64,000 nucleotides of DNA from Rhodospirillaceae bacterium LM-1 (GCA_902725215.1 CACUVI010000025.1:44326-108325), one strand, 5' to 3'. Positions 48,636-60,903 are shown, numbered from the stretch's first letter. A program made the numbers and translations. Notes: generated by a model from the letters alone, not told the origin.

Positions 48636-51011
48636 ATGGCCAAGCTGCTCTATCTCGTCACCGAAGATTGGTACTTTTGCTCGCACCGGCTGGAAATCGC
48701 CAAGGCGGCCAAGGCGGCGGGTTTTGAGATTGTCGTGGCGACGCGCGTCCAGACGCACGGACATTTGATCGAGGCCGAGGGATTCAAGCTAATCCCCATC
48801 CGCATGCGCCGCAGGTTCGGAAGCCCCTGGCAGGAATTGAAGACGCTGGCCGAATTGGTGCGCATCTATCGTCAGGAGCGCCCCGACATCGTGCATCACG
48901 TCGCCCTGAAGCCGATGCTGTTCGGATCATTGGCGGCCATGATCGCGGGCCTGCCCGGGGTGGTGAATGCGGTGGCGGGCATGGGCTATGTCTTCACCTC
49001 GTCGAGCACGCATGCCCGCATTCTAAGGCCCTTCATCCAAACCTTTCTGCGCCTGCTGCTCAACAACAAGCGCAGCTCGCTGATCTTGCAAAACGAGGAC
49101 GACCTTGCCCTGTTGCAGGATTTGGGAATTGTCGAGCGCCAGCATGTCACGCTGATCCGCGGCTCGGGCGTCGATACTCGCCACTTCACGAGCTTGCCCG
49201 AGCCGGAAGGCGAGATCGCCGTCGCCATCGTGGCGCGCATGCTGTGGGACAAGGGCGTTCACAATCTTGTCGAGGCGGTGCAACTGCTGCGCCACAAGGG
49301 CGTTCCCTTGCGGCTGCTGCTGGCGGGCGATCCCGATCCCGACAATCCCGCCTCGATTTCCATCCAGCAGCTCAAGGCCTGGAACGAGGATCCGGGAATC
49401 GAGTGGCTAGGCTATGTCGAGGATGTGCGCGACGTCTGGAAGCGAGCGCATATCGCCTGCCTTCCTTCCAGGCGCGAGGGTTTGCCGAAAAGCCTGCTCG
49501 AGGCCGCCGCTTGCGCCCGTCCCATCGTGGCGACCGACGTGCCGGGCTGCAAGGAAGTGGTGCGCGAGGGCGAGAACGGCTTCCTGGTGCCCTCGCGCGA
49601 TGTGCAGGCGCTGGCCCAGGCCCTGGAGCGCTTAGCCCTAGACGCCCAGCTGAGAAAACGGTTCGGCCTAGCAGCGCGTCACATGGCCGAGCGGGAATTT
49701 CGCGACGAATTGGTCATTTCGCAGCATCTTGATCTTTACAAGCAGGTGGCTGCGGCGCGCTCTGTCCGCTCTGACGACAAAAGCCTCGACATTCTGTTCG
49801 TGGCGGATAATTTTCCGCCCGAGACCAATGCCGCCGCGACACGCGTTTTCGAGCGCGCCTGTTATTGGATCAAGTGGGGCCATCGCGTCACCGTGCTGAC
49901 CTCGGCGCCGAATTTTCCGACAGGCCGGATTTTTAGTGGATACGAAAATCGCTGGCATCAAGTCGAGAATATGGCGGGCATCCGGGTGGTGCGGGTCAAG
50001 ACCTTCATCACCGCCAACGAGGGCGTGACGCTAAGGACGCTGGATTTTCTAAGTTTCATGGTCAGCGCCTTTTTCGCAGGTCTGTTCGAACGCAAACCGG
50101 ATGTGGTGGTGGCGACGTCGCCGCAATTCTTTGCCGCCATTTGCGGCTGGATGCTAGGCGTCTTCAGGTTAAGGCCGTTTATCTTCGAACTGGGGGATCT
50201 TTGGCCGCGCTCGATCATCGCCGTGGGCGCCATGAGAGCGCCGCTGGCGCTTCGGCTCATGGAAAAGATGGAGCTGTTTCTTTACCGCCGGTCGGCAGCA
50301 GTGGTGGCGCTGACCCATGCCTTCAAGCGCGACCTGGAAAAGCGCGGCATCGAATCGAAAAAAATCGACGTCGTGCGCAACGGCGTCGATTTGCCCCGCT
50401 ACGCGCCAAGGTCTCGCGAACTCGATATGGCAAGACAATGGGGCCTTGATGGCAAATTCATTCTGGGCTATGTCGGCACGCACGGCATGGCGCACGGCCT
50501 GATCAACGTTCTCGACGCCGCCGAAATCCTGAGGGATGAAAAGGATCTGGCTTTTTTATTGGTCGGAGCCGGGGCCGAGCGCCAGATGCTGATCGACGCC
50601 GCCAAGACGAGGGGGCTGACCAATGTGGTCTTCATGCCCGCCCAGCCCAAGGACGCCATGCCTGTCATTTGGAGCCTGCTTGACGTTGCGCTGGTTCATT
50701 TGAAAAATGCCGAGGCCTTTGCCGAAGTGATTCCCTCCAAGATTTTCGAGGCCATGGGCATGGGGCTGCCCATTCTTCTGGCCGCGCCTGAAGGCGAGGC
50801 CAGCGCCATCGTGCTCGAGGACCGCGCGGGACTTTGGGTTCCCGCAGGCGATCCAAAGGCGCTGGCCCAGGCGGTGCTTCGACTGAAAAATGATGCCAAG
50901 CTGCGCGGCCAATTGGCCGAGAACAGTTTGGCCTCGGCGCCGCTGCACAGCCGCGAACGCCAGGCCGAGGAGATGATGGCGGTGCTAAAGCGCGTGACAG
51001 GAAACCCATGA
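48636..51011 (+). CDS. Fusion of two GT4 glycosyltransferases
   Basis: A 791-residue protein with two complete GT-B enzymes in one chain. Unit 1 (1-370): LLYLVTEDWYFCSHRLEIAKAA, KPMLFGSLAAMI, IRGSGVDTRHF, and donor motif REGLPKSLLEAAACARPIVATDVPGC. Unit 2 (about 383-791): DILFVADNFPPETNAAATRVFE, LTSAPNFPTGRIF, FELGDLWPRSII, VVRNGVDLPRY, and EVIPSKIFEAMGMGLPILLA, as in WbuB-type L-fucosaminyl transferases. The linker is only about 12 residues. ATG 48636 is chosen with GGAGCGG upstream. It may add two sugars in a row during repeat-unit assembly. Confidence 0.88.
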   Translation: MAKLLYLVTEDWYFCSHRLEIAKAAKAAGFEIVVATRVQTHGHLIEAEGFKLIPIRMRRRFGSPWQELKTLAELVRIYRQERPDIVHHVALKPMLFGSLAAMIAGLPGVVNAVAGMGYVFTSSSTHARILRPFIQTFLRLLLNNKRSSLILQNEDDLALLQDLGIVERQHVTLIRGSGVDTRHFTSLPEPEGEIAVAIVARMLWDKGVHNLVEAVQLLRHKGVPLRLLLAGDPDPDNPASISIQQLKAWNEDPGIEWLGYVEDVRDVWKRAHIACLPSRREGLPKSLLEAAACARPIVATDVPGCKEVVREGENGFLVPSRDVQALAQALERLALDAQLRKRFGLAARHMAEREFRDELVISQHLDLYKQVAAARSVRSDDKSLDILFVADNFPPETNAAATRVFERACYWIKWGHRVTVLTSAPNFPTGRIFSGYENRWHQVENMAGIRVVRVKTFITANEGVTLRTLDFLSFMVSAFFAGLFERKPDVVVATSPQFFAAICGWMLGVFRLRPFIFELGDLWPRSIIAVGAMRAPLALRLMEKMELFLYRRSAAVVALTHAFKRDLEKRGIESKKIDVVRNGVDLPRYAPRSRELDMARQWGLDGKFILGYVGTHGMAHGLINVLDAAEILRDEKDLAFLLVGAGAERQMLIDAAKTRGLTNVVFMPAQPKDAMPVIWSLLDVALVHLKNAEAFAEVIPSKIFEAMGMGLPILLAAPEGEASAIVLEDRAGLWVPAGDPKALAQAVLRLKNDAKLRGQLAENSLASAPLHSRERQAEEMMAVLKRVTGNP

Positions 51012-52003
51012 CGCCAATTCTGGTTACCGGCGGCGCCGGCTATATCGGCAGCCATATGGTTCTGGCCCTGCAAGAATGCGGGCGGGAGGCCATCGTGTAT
51101 GACGACTTGTCCACCGGGCGCAAGGAACTGCTGCCTGCTGGCGTTGCGTTGGCGGTGGGCGACATTCGAGACACGGCCAAGCTAAGGGAAACGATCAAAG
51201 CCCATGGCTGTCGCGAGGCCCTGCATTTCGCGGGCAAGATCGCGGTGGAAGAGTCCGTGCGCGAACCAAAGCTGTATTGGTCGGTCAATACGGATGGAAC
51301 GCAAAGCCTGCTCGACGCCTGCAAGGCGGAGGGCATCGGACGCCTGATCTTCAGTTCGACGGCGGCGGTGTATGGCGAGGGCAAGGATACGCCCTGCGCC
51401 GAGGAAGACCCAACGCAGCCCTGCAATCCCTATGGCGCAACCAAGCTCGCTGCCGAGAAGTTGATCCGCGAGGCAGGCGAGGAATTTGGGCTTCGCCATG
51501 TCATCTTGCGCTATTTCAACGTGGCCGGGGCCGATCCCTTGGGGCGCAGCGGGCAATGCGGGCCGCAATCCTCGCATTTGATCCGCGCGGCATGCGAGGC
51601 GGCCCATGGCTTGCGTGACAAGATGACGATTTTCGGCGCCGATTATCCGACGCCCGACGGCACCTGCCTGCGCGACTATATCCACGTCACCGATCTGGTC
51701 GATGCTCATCTGGCCGCACTTGGTCATCTGGAAGCGGGCGGAGAGAACCTTACCTTGAATGTCGGTTATGGCAAGGGTGCCTCGGTGCGAGAAGTCATCG
51801 CTGCCGTCGAGAAGGCTTGGGGCAGACCGCTCAATGTCGAGGAAGGGCCAAGGCGGCCGGGCGACAGCGCCATCGTCATCGCCCAGGCGAGACGCATTCA
51901 AGAAACGCTTGGCTGGGTTCCCAAGCATGATTCACTAGACGAGATCGTCCGCTCCGCCCTGGCCTGGGAAGGCCAGCGCATACAGCGTTTCGCCGATTCT
52001 TGA
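51008..52003 (+). CDS. galE: UDP-glucose 4-epimerase
   Basis: A 331-residue extended short-chain dehydrogenase. NAD motif VTGGAGYIGSHM near residues 5-16; catalytic Ser-Tyr-Lys in IFSSTAAVYG and NPYGATKLAAEKLI; GalE-typical YFNVAGADPLGRSGQ and the domain end with LNVGYGKGASVREVI. It makes UDP-galactose (or the N-acetyl form) for the polysaccharide. Its start overlaps the end of the double glycosyltransferase gene by 4 bases. It faces a small convergent gene 7 bases away. Confidence 0.94.
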   Translation: MTPILVTGGAGYIGSHMVLALQECGREAIVYDDLSTGRKELLPAGVALAVGDIRDTAKLRETIKAHGCREALHFAGKIAVEESVREPKLYWSVNTDGTQSLLDACKAEGIGRLIFSSTAAVYGEGKDTPCAEEDPTQPCNPYGATKLAAEKLIREAGEEFGLRHVILRYFNVAGADPLGRSGQCGPQSSHLIRAACEAAHGLRDKMTIFGADYPTPDGTCLRDYIHVTDLVDAHLAALGHLEAGGENLTLNVGYGKGASVREVIAAVEKAWGRPLNVEEGPRRPGDSAIVIAQARRIQETLGWVPKHDSLDEIVRSALAWEGQRIQRFADS

Positions 52004-52010
52004 GGCGGCT

Positions 52011-52334
52011 TTAGCCGAAGAACGATCCGTACAGGAACAAACCGATCAGACCCGCCATGTAAATGGCGGCGCCGACGCCCAGCACGAACAGGAAATTGCC
52101 GAAGGTCAGGATTGGATGTTCGTCGCGATCGACCTGACGCCGGTCGGGGGCGCGCTTTTCCGTGCCGCAGACGACGGTGACATAGATGCGCCGGTGTGGC
52201 AGGGGCAGGGTAAAGCGGATATTGACGGGATGTCTGTTTTGCCATGACGACCGGTTTTGGCCGTCATTCGGCGCCGATGGCTCGCTCGAGCCTTGAAAAT
52301 AGCCTTCGCCCAATTCTGCCGAGCCGTTTGCCAT
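52011..52334 (-). CDS. Small single-pass membrane protein, unknown function
   Basis: A 107-residue protein with a charged soluble N-terminal part (about 1-75, including HRRIYVTVVCGTEKRAPDRRQVDRDEHPIL) and one C-terminal hydrophobic helix (FGNFLFVLGVGAAIYMAGLIGLFLYGSFFG). Topology should be N-in with the helix in the inner membrane. GGAGATGGAGCC before ATG 52334 gives a good start. It is divergent from gdh. I do not recognise a family. Confidence 0.65.
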   Translation of the reverse strand: MANGSAELGEGYFQGSSEPSAPNDGQNRSSWQNRHPVNIRFTLPLPHRRIYVTVVCGTEKRAPDRRQVDRDEHPILTFGNFLFVLGVGAAIYMAGLIGLFLYGSFFG

Positions 52335-52434
52335 GGCTCCATCTCCCTATCGGAACCTATTTATATTCAAACACTAGGCGATTAAGCTCGGATTGCCTAG
52401 ATGATTCATCACAGGCTTACGGCGGGGTGTGGAC

Positions 52435-55400
52435 ATGAACAGGCAGGAATGGGCAAAAGCCTTGCAAAAGCTGCTGTCCCGGCGTCTCGGGCGAGGGGCA
52501 GCCAAGTTAGCGGAAGATTATATTGATGGTCTGGCCGATTCCGACCGTCTGTCGCCCGCCCTTGAAGCCAAGCTGATCGCCTCGCTTTATGAAACGGCGC
52601 AAAAGCCCCTGCCGGTCGGCGGCGCCGTGCGCATCTTTCAAGAGCCGGGCGGCTTGACCGGCATCGAGATCGTCCATCCCGACATGCCCTTCTTGCTGGC
52701 TTCGGCGTCGATGGCGCTTGGCGCGCGCGAGATCGAGATCAAACGGGTGGCGCATCCGGTGGTCAAGGTTCGCCGCGATGGCCGGGGGCGCTTGAAGAGT
52801 TTGCACGATCCCGAGGCGCCGGGCGAATCTTGGATGCAATTCATCCTGCGCGATCCCTTGGCCGAGACTGCACAGAATGAACTGGTTCAGGCGCTTAGCG
52901 AGACTTTGGCCCAGGTGGGCCAAGTGGTGGGCGACTGGTTCGCCATGCGCCAGAAGGTTTTCGCCGCCGCCGGACGGCAATCGGATCCCGAGGCCAAGAC
53001 CTTTCTGGAATGGATCGAGGGCGGCCATTTCACATTGATGGGTTATGGCCGCTTCGCCAAACGCAAGGGTCGTCTAGCTCCGTCCGGAAAGGGTTTGGGT
53101 TTGCTGACAAAAGGAGCGGGCGGTCATTTCGATACCCAGGCTCTGGCGGCGGCGGCCGATCGCCATGGGCTGTTCATCGCCAAGGCCGACCAAAAATCGA
53201 GCGTTCATCGGTCTGCGCTGCTGGACCTGATCGGGGTTCCGGCGGGCGAGGGAAAGCTGGACGTGTTCTTGGGACTTCTGACCGCCGATGCCTATGCCGC
53301 CGAGGTGGCGTCGCTGCCTTGGGCTAGGCGCAAGGTCAAGGAGGTGCAGGATCACTTCGCCTTCGACCCCTTCAGCCATAACGGCCGCCTGCTGAACAAC
53401 ATTCTTGAAACCCTGCCGCGCGACGCCCTGTTTCAATCCGACGTCGGCAGTCTGATCCGCCTGACCCAGGGCGTGCTGGATTTGCAAACCCGCGCCCGCG
53501 TGGCCCTGTTTTTGCTGCAAGATGATTTCAACCGTTTCGTCCAAGCCCTCGTCTATGTGCCCAGAGAGGGCTACGACACGCATCTGCGCTTGACGCTGCA
53601 ATCTCTGATCGAGGATGCGGCCAAGGGCCGGGTGATCGGCCAGACGGTGCTGGTGAACGATTCGCCCCTGGCCCGTCTGCATCTGGTGGTGACGAGGCCG
53701 CCTGGCAGCCCCGCGATTGACGAGCGGCAATTGGAAGCGCGTTTGGCCCGCGCAGCCAGAGGATGGAACGAGGAATTGTCTGAACATTTGTTGTTGGCGC
53801 TGGGCGACAAGGAGGGCCGAAGACGCTATCTCGCTTACGCCAAGGCCTTCCCCGCTGCCTATCGTGAGGCGGTCGCGGCCGGGGTCGCGCTGGCCGATAT
53901 CGAGCGGGCCGAGGCCTTGCTGCAAGGGGCCGACATCGTGGCGGCGTTGGAAGAACAGGGTGGACGCGCACTCTTCAAATTGGCCCGTTTGGAAACGATG
54001 GTTCCTTTGTCGTTGGTGCTGCCCCGGCTAGAAAATCTGGGCTTCACGGTCTTAAGCGAAACGCCGTTCCGTCTGAAACCCGCCGATGGGCCGGATGTTT
54101 GGCTGCATGTTTTCGAGGTGGAACGCCAGCATGCCCCCGATCCCGTGCTGGCCGCCCACGTCGCCCAAGGATTTTTGGCCGTCTGGCGCGGAGAGACCGA
54201 CGACGATTCCTTCAACCGACTGATCGGCGCGGCGGGCCTTGATTGGCGTCAGGCGGGGTTGCTGCGCGCGCTGGCCCGCTATCTGACCCAGGTGGGCAGT
54301 CCGGTCAGTCTGACCTATATGGCCAGCACGCTGGAGGCGCATGCAAAGGCGGCGTCCGATTTGGTGGCCTTGTTCCAAGCGCGCCTTCAGCCCGGTCAAA
54401 AATCGCAAGACGCGGCCCAGATCGCCAAACGATTGGCCGATTATCTGGATGGCGTGGCCAATGCCAGCGAAGACCGCGTTCTGCGCCGCCTGCTCAATCT
54501 GATCGAAGCCGTTCTGCGCACCAATTATTTCAAGAACGGACCCGTCCTGGCTTTCAAGATACGAAGTCACTTGGTCGAGGGACTGCCCGATCCCAAACCC
54601 TGGGCGGAAATCTGGGTTCACAGCCCAAGGGTCGAGGGCATTCATCTGCGTGGCGGCAAGGTGGCCAGGGGCGGCATTCGCTGGTCGGATCGGCCCGAAG
54701 ATTTCCGCACCGAAATTCTGGGCCTGATGAAGGCGCAGACGGTCAAGAACACGGTTATCGTGCCAGTGGGCGCCAAAGGCGGCTTCATTCTGCGCCAGCC
54801 CCCGAAACTGGGTGGGCGGGACGCGATGATGGCCGAGGGCATCGCCTGCTATAAGCTGTTCATCGGATCATTGCTGGACCTGACCGACAATTTAGTCGAT
54901 GGGCGCTGCGTGCCGCCCAAGGGCATCTTGCGTTTGGATCAGGACGATCCCTATCTGGTGGTGGCCGCCGACAAGGGCACGGCCAGCTTTTCCGACATCG
55001 CCAACGCCATCTCGCAAGAGCGCGGCTTCTGGCTGGGCGACGCCTTCGCCTCGGGCGGATCGAAGGGCTACGACCACAAGGGGATGGGCATCACCGCAAG
55101 GGGCGCTTGGATCTCGGTGAAACGCCATTTCTGGGAAATGGACGCCGATCCCGAACGAGACGTCATTCGCGTGATCGGCGTCGGCGACATGTCGGGCGAC
55201 GTCTTCGGCAACGGCCTGTTGCGCTCGAAAACCATTAAGCTGGTGGGCGCCTTCGATCATCGGCACATCTTTCTCGATCCTGATCCCGACACAGAAAAAT
55301 CCTTCAAGGAACGAAACCGCCTGTTCGCCTTGGCGCGTTCCAGCTGGGCCGATTACGACGCCAAGCTGATCTCACAGGGCGGCGGCGTCTTTGAAAGAAC

Positions 55401-57033
55401 GGCCAAATCGGTCAAGCTGACGCCAGAGATTCAAGAGATGCTGGGGGTAAGGGCCGCAAGCCTAGCGCCTGCCGATCTGGTGAAGGCGTTGCTGAGGGCG
55501 AAGGCCGATCTTCTTTGGTTCGGCGGCATCGGCACTTATGTGAAGGCGGGGATTGAGAACAATGCCGAGGTCGGCGACCGCGCCAATGACGCGGTGCGCG
55601 TCGATGCCGAAGAATTGCGGGTGAAGGTGATTGGCGAAGGGGCCAATCTGGGCGTTACCCAGGCGGGACGCGTGGCTTTCGCGCTTCTGGGCGGGCGGCT
55701 CAATACCGACGCCATCGACAATTCGGCTGGCGTGGACACGTCGGATCACGAGGTCAATATCAAGATATTGCTTGATGCTTGCGTCGCCCAGCGAAAACTG
55801 ACCCCAGGCAGGCGCGACCGGTTGCTTCAAGAGATGACGAATGGCGTGGCCGAACTGGTGCTGCGCGACAACCGCCTGCAGACCTTGTCCTTGTCCCTGT
55901 CCGAAGATCAGGGGCTTGATCTGTTGGATGCGCAGATCCGCCTGATCCGCCATCTGGAAAAACAGGGGATTCTCAGCCGCAAGCTGGCGGGCCTGCCCGA
56001 TGACGAGGATTTGTCGGAACGCCAAACCAAGGGCCAAGGATTGACTCGCCCCGAACTGGCCGAACTGCTGGCGCATGGAAAGATATGGCTGAAGAACGAA
56101 CTTCTGATGAGCGGCCTGCCCGACGATCCGGCGCTGGAAGGCGAGCTGCTGGGCTGCTTTCCGCCGCAAGTGGCGCGTCATTTTCCCGAAGCCATCTTCA
56201 AGCATCCCTTAAGGCGGGAAATTCTGGCCACCCATGTCGTCAATTCGCTGGTCAACCGGCTGGGTCCCACCTTCGCGGTTCAGCTGATGGAGCGCACGGG
56301 CGCTTCCTCGATTGAAGCCGCCACCGCCTATCTGGTGGTGCGAGACAGTTTCGGATTGAGAGACTTGTGGGACGAAGTGATCGGCTCGGGCGCCATTCCG
56401 GCGCGCGCGCAATATGCGCTGCTGGCCGAGATCAACCGGCTGGCCGAGCGGGTGGCGGCGGGTGTTCTGCGCGCCCAGGATAAATTGAATCTGGCTGCGT
56501 CCATCAAGCGCCTTGGCGGCATGGCGCGTGAATTGATGCCGCTTTTACCCAGCCTGCTTGATGATGAGGCGAAAAAGCCGATGGACGAGCGGGTGAAAAG
56601 TTTCGTGGCCCTGGGCGCGCCGCTGGGCCTGGCCTCGAAGGTCGCCAATTTGATCTTGATGGCGGCGGTGTCGGATGTCGCGGCCGCCGCCGACGTCTCA
56701 AGAAAAAAGCCAAGCCAAGTAGCCAAAGCCTATTTCGGCGTCGGTGCCAGATTTTCGCTGGGCGGCTTCAAGCGCGCCGCCGAGATTCTGACCGGCGGCA
56801 GCCACTGGCAGCGTTTGGCGCGCTTCGCGGTGATCGAAGAGCTGCATCAGTGCCAGCGCGACCTGACGGTGCGTGTGCTGAAGGCGGGCGGTCTTGACGC
56901 TTGGCTGAATTTGCATCAGACGCAAGTCGCCAGAATCGATTCCCTGGCCAGCGAAGTGAAGGCCCAAGAACCGATCGAACTGGCCGCCCTGGCCTTGGTG
57001 GCGAGACAATTCCGGGCGGCGCTGGAAAGTTAA
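52435..57033 (+). CDS. gdh: NAD-specific glutamate dehydrogenase, large (L-GDH180) type
   Basis: A 1532-residue enzyme that turns glutamate into 2-oxoglutarate and ammonia with NAD. The N-terminal 700 residues hold the ACT-like regulatory segments of the GDH180 family; the catalytic domain follows ([42 protein letters not shown] with the substrate lysines, and [17 protein letters not shown]). GGGG 7 bases before ATG 52435 supports this start; GTG 52429 is the other choice. Length is close to the 1550-1650 usual in alphaproteobacteria. It converges on ybjQ with a 4-base overlap of stop codons. Confidence 0.95.
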   Translation: MNRQEWAKALQKLLSRRLGRGAAKLAEDYIDGLADSDRLSPALEAKLIASLYETAQKPLPVGGAVRIFQEPGGLTGIEIVHPDMPFLLASASMALGAREIEIKRVAHPVVKVRRDGRGRLKSLHDPEAPGESWMQFILRDPLAETAQNELVQALSETLAQVGQVVGDWFAMRQKVFAAAGRQSDPEAKTFLEWIEGGHFTLMGYGRFAKRKGRLAPSGKGLGLLTKGAGGHFDTQALAAAADRHGLFIAKADQKSSVHRSALLDLIGVPAGEGKLDVFLGLLTADAYAAEVASLPWARRKVKEVQDHFAFDPFSHNGRLLNNILETLPRDALFQSDVGSLIRLTQGVLDLQTRARVALFLLQDDFNRFVQALVYVPREGYDTHLRLTLQSLIEDAAKGRVIGQTVLVNDSPLARLHLVVTRPPGSPAIDERQLEARLARAARGWNEELSEHLLLALGDKEGRRRYLAYAKAFPAAYREAVAAGVALADIERAEALLQGADIVAALEEQGGRALFKLARLETMVPLSLVLPRLENLGFTVLSETPFRLKPADGPDVWLHVFEVERQHAPDPVLAAHVAQGFLAVWRGETDDDSFNRLIGAAGLDWRQAGLLRALARYLTQVGSPVSLTYMASTLEAHAKAASDLVALFQARLQPGQKSQDAAQIAKRLADYLDGVANASEDRVLRRLLNLIEAVLRTNYFKNGPVLAFKIRSHLVEGLPDPKPWAEIWVHSPRVEGIHLRGGKVARGGIRWSDRPEDFRTEILGLMKAQTVKNTVIVPVGAKGGFILRQPPKLGGRDAMMAEGIACYKLFIGSLLDLTDNLVDGRCVPPKGILRLDQDDPYLVVAADKGTASFSDIANAISQERGFWLGDAFASGGSKGYDHKGMGITARGAWISVKRHFWEMDADPERDVIRVIGVGDMSGDVFGNGLLRSKTIKLVGAFDHRHIFLDPDPDTEKSFKERNRLFALARSSWADYDAKLISQGGGVFERTAKSVKLTPEIQEMLGVRAASLAPADLVKALLRAKADLLWFGGIGTYVKAGIENNAEVGDRANDAVRVDAEELRVKVIGEGANLGVTQAGRVAFALLGGRLNTDAIDNSAGVDTSDHEVNIKILLDACVAQRKLTPGRRDRLLQEMTNGVAELVLRDNRLQTLSLSLSEDQGLDLLDAQIRLIRHLEKQGILSRKLAGLPDDEDLSERQTKGQGLTRPELAELLAHGKIWLKNELLMSGLPDDPALEGELLGCFPPQVARHFPEAIFKHPLRREILATHVVNSLVNRLGPTFAVQLMERTGASSIEAATAYLVVRDSFGLRDLWDEVIGSGAIPARAQYALLAEINRLAERVAAGVLRAQDKLNLAASIKRLGGMARELMPLLPSLLDDEAKKPMDERVKSFVALGAPLGLASKVANLILMAAVSDVAAAADVSRKKPSQVAKAYFGVGARFSLGGFKRAAEILTGGSHWQRLARFAVIEELHQCQRDLTVRVLKAGGLDAWLNLHQTQVARIDSLASEVKAQEPIELAALALVARQFRAALES

Positions 57034-57353
57034 CCCAGCTTGACCGCCGTGCCGTTGATGCTGACCATGAGCAAGGTTTTCGAATCCCCGCCGATGGCCT
57101 GATAATCGAGATCGACGCCGACCACGGCGTCGGCCCCCAGGGCCTTGGCTTCTTCGAGCATTTCCGCCAACGCCGTGTCCTTGGCCTTGCGCAGCTCGTT
57201 TTCGTATGCGCCCGATCGCCCGCCCACGATGTCGCGGATGCCCGCGAAGAGATCCTTGAACAGGTTGGTGCCCTGAACCGCCTCGCCGGTCACCAGCCCA
57301 AGATAGGCGGTGACTTTCTTGCCTTCGATAGAATCCGTGGTGGTAACGATCAT
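57030..57353 (-). CDS. YbjQ family heavy-metal-binding domain protein
   Basis: A 107-residue protein of the YbjQ/UPF0145 family: [48 protein letters not shown] and [18 protein letters not shown] are the conserved blocks. It forms a pentamer-like domain; metal binding is suggested by name but not proven. AAGGAG lies 8 bases before ATG 57353. Confidence 0.93.
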   Translation of the reverse strand: MIVTTTDSIEGKKVTAYLGLVTGEAVQGTNLFKDLFAGIRDIVGGRSGAYENELRKAKDTALAEMLEEAKALGADAVVGVDLDYQAIGGDSKTLLMVSINGTAVKLG

Positions 57354-57412
57354 GGGACGTTTCTCCTTAAGTGGACGCGCGCGGGGTTGGTGGGGCGGCC
57401 GCGCGCAAATAT

Positions 57413-58990
57413 TTAATGCCGGAAATGGCGCATGCCGGTCATGACCATGGCGAGGCCCTTTTCGTCGGCCGCCTTGATCACTTCGTCGTCGCGCATCGAG
57501 CCGCCCGGCTGAATGACCGCCGTGGCTCCCGCCTCGGCGGCTGCCAGCAATCCGTCGGCGAAGGGGAAGAAGGCGTCCGACGCCACCACCGAACCCTTGG
57601 CCAGCGGCTCGGCGACACCTGCCGACTTGGCGGCCTCGGCCGATTTCCAAGCTGCGATTCTGGCCGAATCGACGCGGCTCATCTGGCCAGCGCCAATGCC
57701 CACCGTGCTGCCGTTCTTGCAATAGACGATGGCGTTCGACTTCACATGCTTGCACACACGGAAGGCGAACAGCAGGTCTTCCATTTCCTGGGCGCTGGGG
57801 GCGCGCTTGGTCACCACCTTAAGATCGGCAGGCATGACGCGCCCGGCATCGCGGCTTTGCAATAAGTAACCGCCGGCCAGCGATTTCAGCGTCATGCCCA
57901 AGGCCTTCGGATCGGCCATGGCGCCGGTAACCAGCAAGCGCAGATTCTTCTTGGCGGCGAAGGCGGCGATGGCCGCTTCGTCGGCTTCGGGCGCAATCAC
58001 CACTTCGGTGAACAGCTTGGCGATTTCTTCGGCCGTGGGGCCGTCGAGCGGGCGGTTGACGGCAACGATGCCGCCGAAAGCGCTGGTCGGATCGCAAACC
58101 AGAGCCTTCTTATAGGCGTCCAGCAGATTAGATCCCAGGGCGACGCCGCAAGGATTGGCGTGCTTGATGATGGCGACGGCGGGGGTTTCGAATTCGCTGA
58201 CCAGTTCGAAGGCTGCGTCGGTGTCGTTCAGATTGTTGTAGGACAATTCCTTGCCCTGAAGTTGGCGCGCCGTGGCAACGCCGGGGCGGGCCTGAGAATT
58301 GATGTAGAAGGCGGCCTCTTGGTGCGGATTCTCGCCGTAGCGCAGCGTTTGCTTGAGTTCGCCCGCCACCACCATGCGCGTCGGGAAGGTCTCGCCCAAC
58401 TGGCCCGCGAACCATTGCGAAATGGCGGCATCGTAGGCGCCGGTGCGGGCGAATGCCTTGGCGGCCAGTTTTCGGCGCAGCTCATGCGTGGTCGCACCCT
58501 GGTTGGCCGTCATCGCTTCCATGACCGGGCCGTAGTCGGCGGCATCGACCACCACCGTCACCGCTTCGTGATTCTTCGAAGCCGAGCGAATCATGGCCGG
58601 GCCGCCGATATCGATATTCTCGATGCAGGTTTCGAAATCAGCGCCCTTGGCTACTGTGGCTTCGAACGGATAAAGATTCACGACCAGCAGATCGATGTTG
58701 GTGATGTTGTGCTTGGCCATCTCTCCTTCATGCGTGGCGTTGCCGCGAATGCCCAGCAATCCGCCATGCACCATGGGATGCAGGGTTTTGACGCGACCAT
58801 CCAGCATTTCGGGAAAGCCTGTATGTTCGGAAACGTCCTTGACGGGAACGCCCGCCTCGCGCAGCGCCTTGGCCGTGCCGCCAGTGGACAGGATTTCCAC
58901 CTTCTGCTGGGCCAGGAATTTCCCGAACTCGATCAGGCCGGTCTTGTCGGAAACGCTAAGCAGGGCGCGGCGGATGGGGGTGGCGGTCAC
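57413..58990 (-). CDS. purH: Bifunctional AICAR formyltransferase/IMP cyclohydrolase
   Basis: A 525-residue enzyme for the last two steps of IMP synthesis. The N-terminal cyclohydrolase domain (1-200) contains [28 protein letters not shown] and [15 protein letters not shown]; the transformylase domain has [22 protein letters not shown] and, near the end, [31 protein letters not shown]. Start is GTG 58990, overlapping the capD stop. No purine riboswitch or PurR box is evident, as the leader is inside capD. Confidence 0.96.
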   Translation of the reverse strand: MTATPIRRALLSVSDKTGLIEFGKFLAQQKVEILSTGGTAKALREAGVPVKDVSEHTGFPEMLDGRVKTLHPMVHGGLLGIRGNATHEGEMAKHNITNIDLLVVNLYPFEATVAKGADFETCIENIDIGGPAMIRSASKNHEAVTVVVDAADYGPVMEAMTANQGATTHELRRKLAAKAFARTGAYDAAISQWFAGQLGETFPTRMVVAGELKQTLRYGENPHQEAAFYINSQARPGVATARQLQGKELSYNNLNDTDAAFELVSEFETPAVAIIKHANPCGVALGSNLLDAYKKALVCDPTSAFGGIVAVNRPLDGPTAEEIAKLFTEVVIAPEADEAAIAAFAAKKNLRLLVTGAMADPKALGMTLKSLAGGYLLQSRDAGRVMPADLKVVTKRAPSAQEMEDLLFAFRVCKHVKSNAIVYCKNGSTVGIGAGQMSRVDSARIAAWKSAEAAKSAGVAEPLAKGSVVASDAFFPFADGLLAAAEAGATAVIQPGGSMRDDEVIKAADEKGLAMVMTGMRHFRH

Positions 58991-60903
58991 GGGTTGGTCT
59001 CCTTGGAATGATGGTCGGGTTCTCTGTATTCCGGAACGAGCGAAATGACAAGCTGGCGCGCTTGCTCGTCGTCGCCTTTTTGGCAGGCGGCTTCAAGCAA
59101 GGCGAGCGATTCTTCCAGCTGTTCGGCATCGGTATGGCGCGGGTCGGCGACCAGAATGCCCGCCTGTTCGGTGGGCAGCGTCGGTTCGGCCTCGTGCAGC
59201 ACTTCTTCATACAGCTTCTCGCCCGGGCGCAGGCCGGTGATTTTGATCTCGACATCCTTGTCCGGACGCTTTCCGGCCAAGCGGATCATCTGGCGGGCCA
59301 GATCGATAATTTTCACTGGCTCGCCCATGTCGAGCACGAAAATGCGCCCGCGATAGGAATCATGCGCCGCCCCCAGGGCCGAAGCCATCAGGATCAATTC
59401 CACCGCCTCGCGGATGGTCATGAAGAAGCGGGTAACGTCCGCATGCGTCACGGTCAAAGGTCCGCCCTTGGCGAGTTGGCGCTGGAACAAAGGCACCACC
59501 GAGCCGGTCGATCCCAGCACATTGCCAAAGCGCACGGTGACGAAGCGGGTGGCGGGTCCGTTGTTGCGGTGCGCTAGGTCAAGCGCTTGGCAATAGCTTT
59601 CGGCCAAGCGCTTGGTGGCGCCCATGATGTTGGTTGGATTGACCGCCTTGTCGGTCGAGATGGTCACCATCACCTGAACGTTGGCAAGGCGGCAGGCCTG
59701 GGCCATGTTGCGCGTGCCGATGGCGTTGGTGAAGGCGCCTTCGGCGGGATTGGCCTCGACCATCGGCACATGTTTCAGGGCTGCTGCGTGAAAAACCAGA
59801 TCGGGCTTAACCGCCAGAAAGATGGATTGCAGGCGCGGGCGGTCACGCACATCGGCGATCAGCGCGCTGCGGGGCAGGCTTGGCCAGCTTTCGCCCAGCT
59901 CAAGATCGATGGCGTACAGATTGAATTCGGAATTATCGAGTAGAATGATGTTTGCGGGGGTCAGGCCAGCGATTTGGCGCACCAGTTCCTGGCCGATAGA
60001 GCCGCCCGCCCCGGTCACCAGCACGCGCTTTCCGGTGATCAAACCCTGCATGGCGGCGCGATCCAGCACCGCCTGCGGGCGGCCCAGCAGATCTTCCAGC
60101 GCCACGGGCTGCAATTCGATGCGGTCCTGGGCGCCGTCTTTGAAGTCGGTCAGCCTGGGCAGGCGGGCCAGCGCCATGCCCAGCTGTTCGCTGGTCTCAA
60201 GAAGCTGGCGCAGCACGGGCGGCTCAAGATCGTCTTTGGTCAGGATCAGCCGCTGCGGCTTCATGCCGCGCCCCATCAGGCCCTGGCTGATCAGCGACAG
60301 ATCTTCCAACGACCCCAGCACCTCGATGCCGTGAATGGCGCGCCCGATCCGGGTTCCGGACAGGGACACGATGCCCAACACTTGATATTCGGCCCCTTCG
60401 CCCCGGCTCATGGCGCGGATGAACAGCTCGGCCTCGTCGCCCGCCCCCAGCAGCAACACAGGCACCTTGCGTGCTCCATCCCTGGCCTGCTCCATCTTCA
60501 GGCTGATATGGCGATCCTTCAGCAGGCGGTAGAAAAAGCGAGGCCCGCCCAAAAGCGCCATCAAGGTAAACCAGTTGATGAAAACGATTGAGCGCGGCAT
60601 GCCTTCCAAACGCGACACCAGAAACAGCAGCGGCAGGAAGATCAGAACGGCCAATGAAGCGGCCTTGGCGATGGCGATCAGATCGTTGAGCGACGCATAG
60701 CGCCAGACGCCGCCGTAAAGGCGCATCGACCAAAAAACAATAGCGGCCACGCCCGCGAACATGGCGATGCCGTTCCATAGATAGGGCCGGTCCCAGACCT
60801 CGTTGCCCAGGCGCAAATACATGGCCAGAAAAAAAGACAGCCCCGCCATGACGATGTCATGCAGATAGACGAAATGTCCGCGGTTGAGGGCAAAGGCTTT
60901 CAT
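58987..60903 (-). CDS. Membrane nucleotide-sugar 4,6-dehydratase/epimerase (CapD/FlaA1/PglF type)
   Basis: A 638-residue inner-membrane enzyme. Four hydrophobic helices (about 12-115) are followed by a CoA-binding-like domain ([14 protein letters not shown]) and an SDR domain with TGAGGSIG (297-304), [13 protein letters not shown], and the catalytic [11 protein letters not shown] (Met-Lys type rather than Tyr-Lys). It makes UDP-4-keto-6-deoxy-HexNAc, a precursor of deoxyamino sugars such as bacillosamine. ATG 60903 is chosen as the first codon before the membrane part. Lies 32 bases after the epimerase gene and overlaps purH. Confidence 0.92.
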   Translation of the reverse strand: MKAFALNRGHFVYLHDIVMAGLSFFLAMYLRLGNEVWDRPYLWNGIAMFAGVAAIVFWSMRLYGGVWRYASLNDLIAIAKAASLAVLIFLPLLFLVSRLEGMPRSIVFINWFTLMALLGGPRFFYRLLKDRHISLKMEQARDGARKVPVLLLGAGDEAELFIRAMSRGEGAEYQVLGIVSLSGTRIGRAIHGIEVLGSLEDLSLISQGLMGRGMKPQRLILTKDDLEPPVLRQLLETSEQLGMALARLPRLTDFKDGAQDRIELQPVALEDLLGRPQAVLDRAAMQGLITGKRVLVTGAGGSIGQELVRQIAGLTPANIILLDNSEFNLYAIDLELGESWPSLPRSALIADVRDRPRLQSIFLAVKPDLVFHAAALKHVPMVEANPAEGAFTNAIGTRNMAQACRLANVQVMVTISTDKAVNPTNIMGATKRLAESYCQALDLAHRNNGPATRFVTVRFGNVLGSTGSVVPLFQRQLAKGGPLTVTHADVTRFFMTIREAVELILMASALGAAHDSYRGRIFVLDMGEPVKIIDLARQMIRLAGKRPDKDVEIKITGLRPGEKLYEEVLHEAEPTLPTEQAGILVADPRHTDAEQLEESLALLEAACQKGDDEQARQLVISLVPEYREPDHHSKETNP

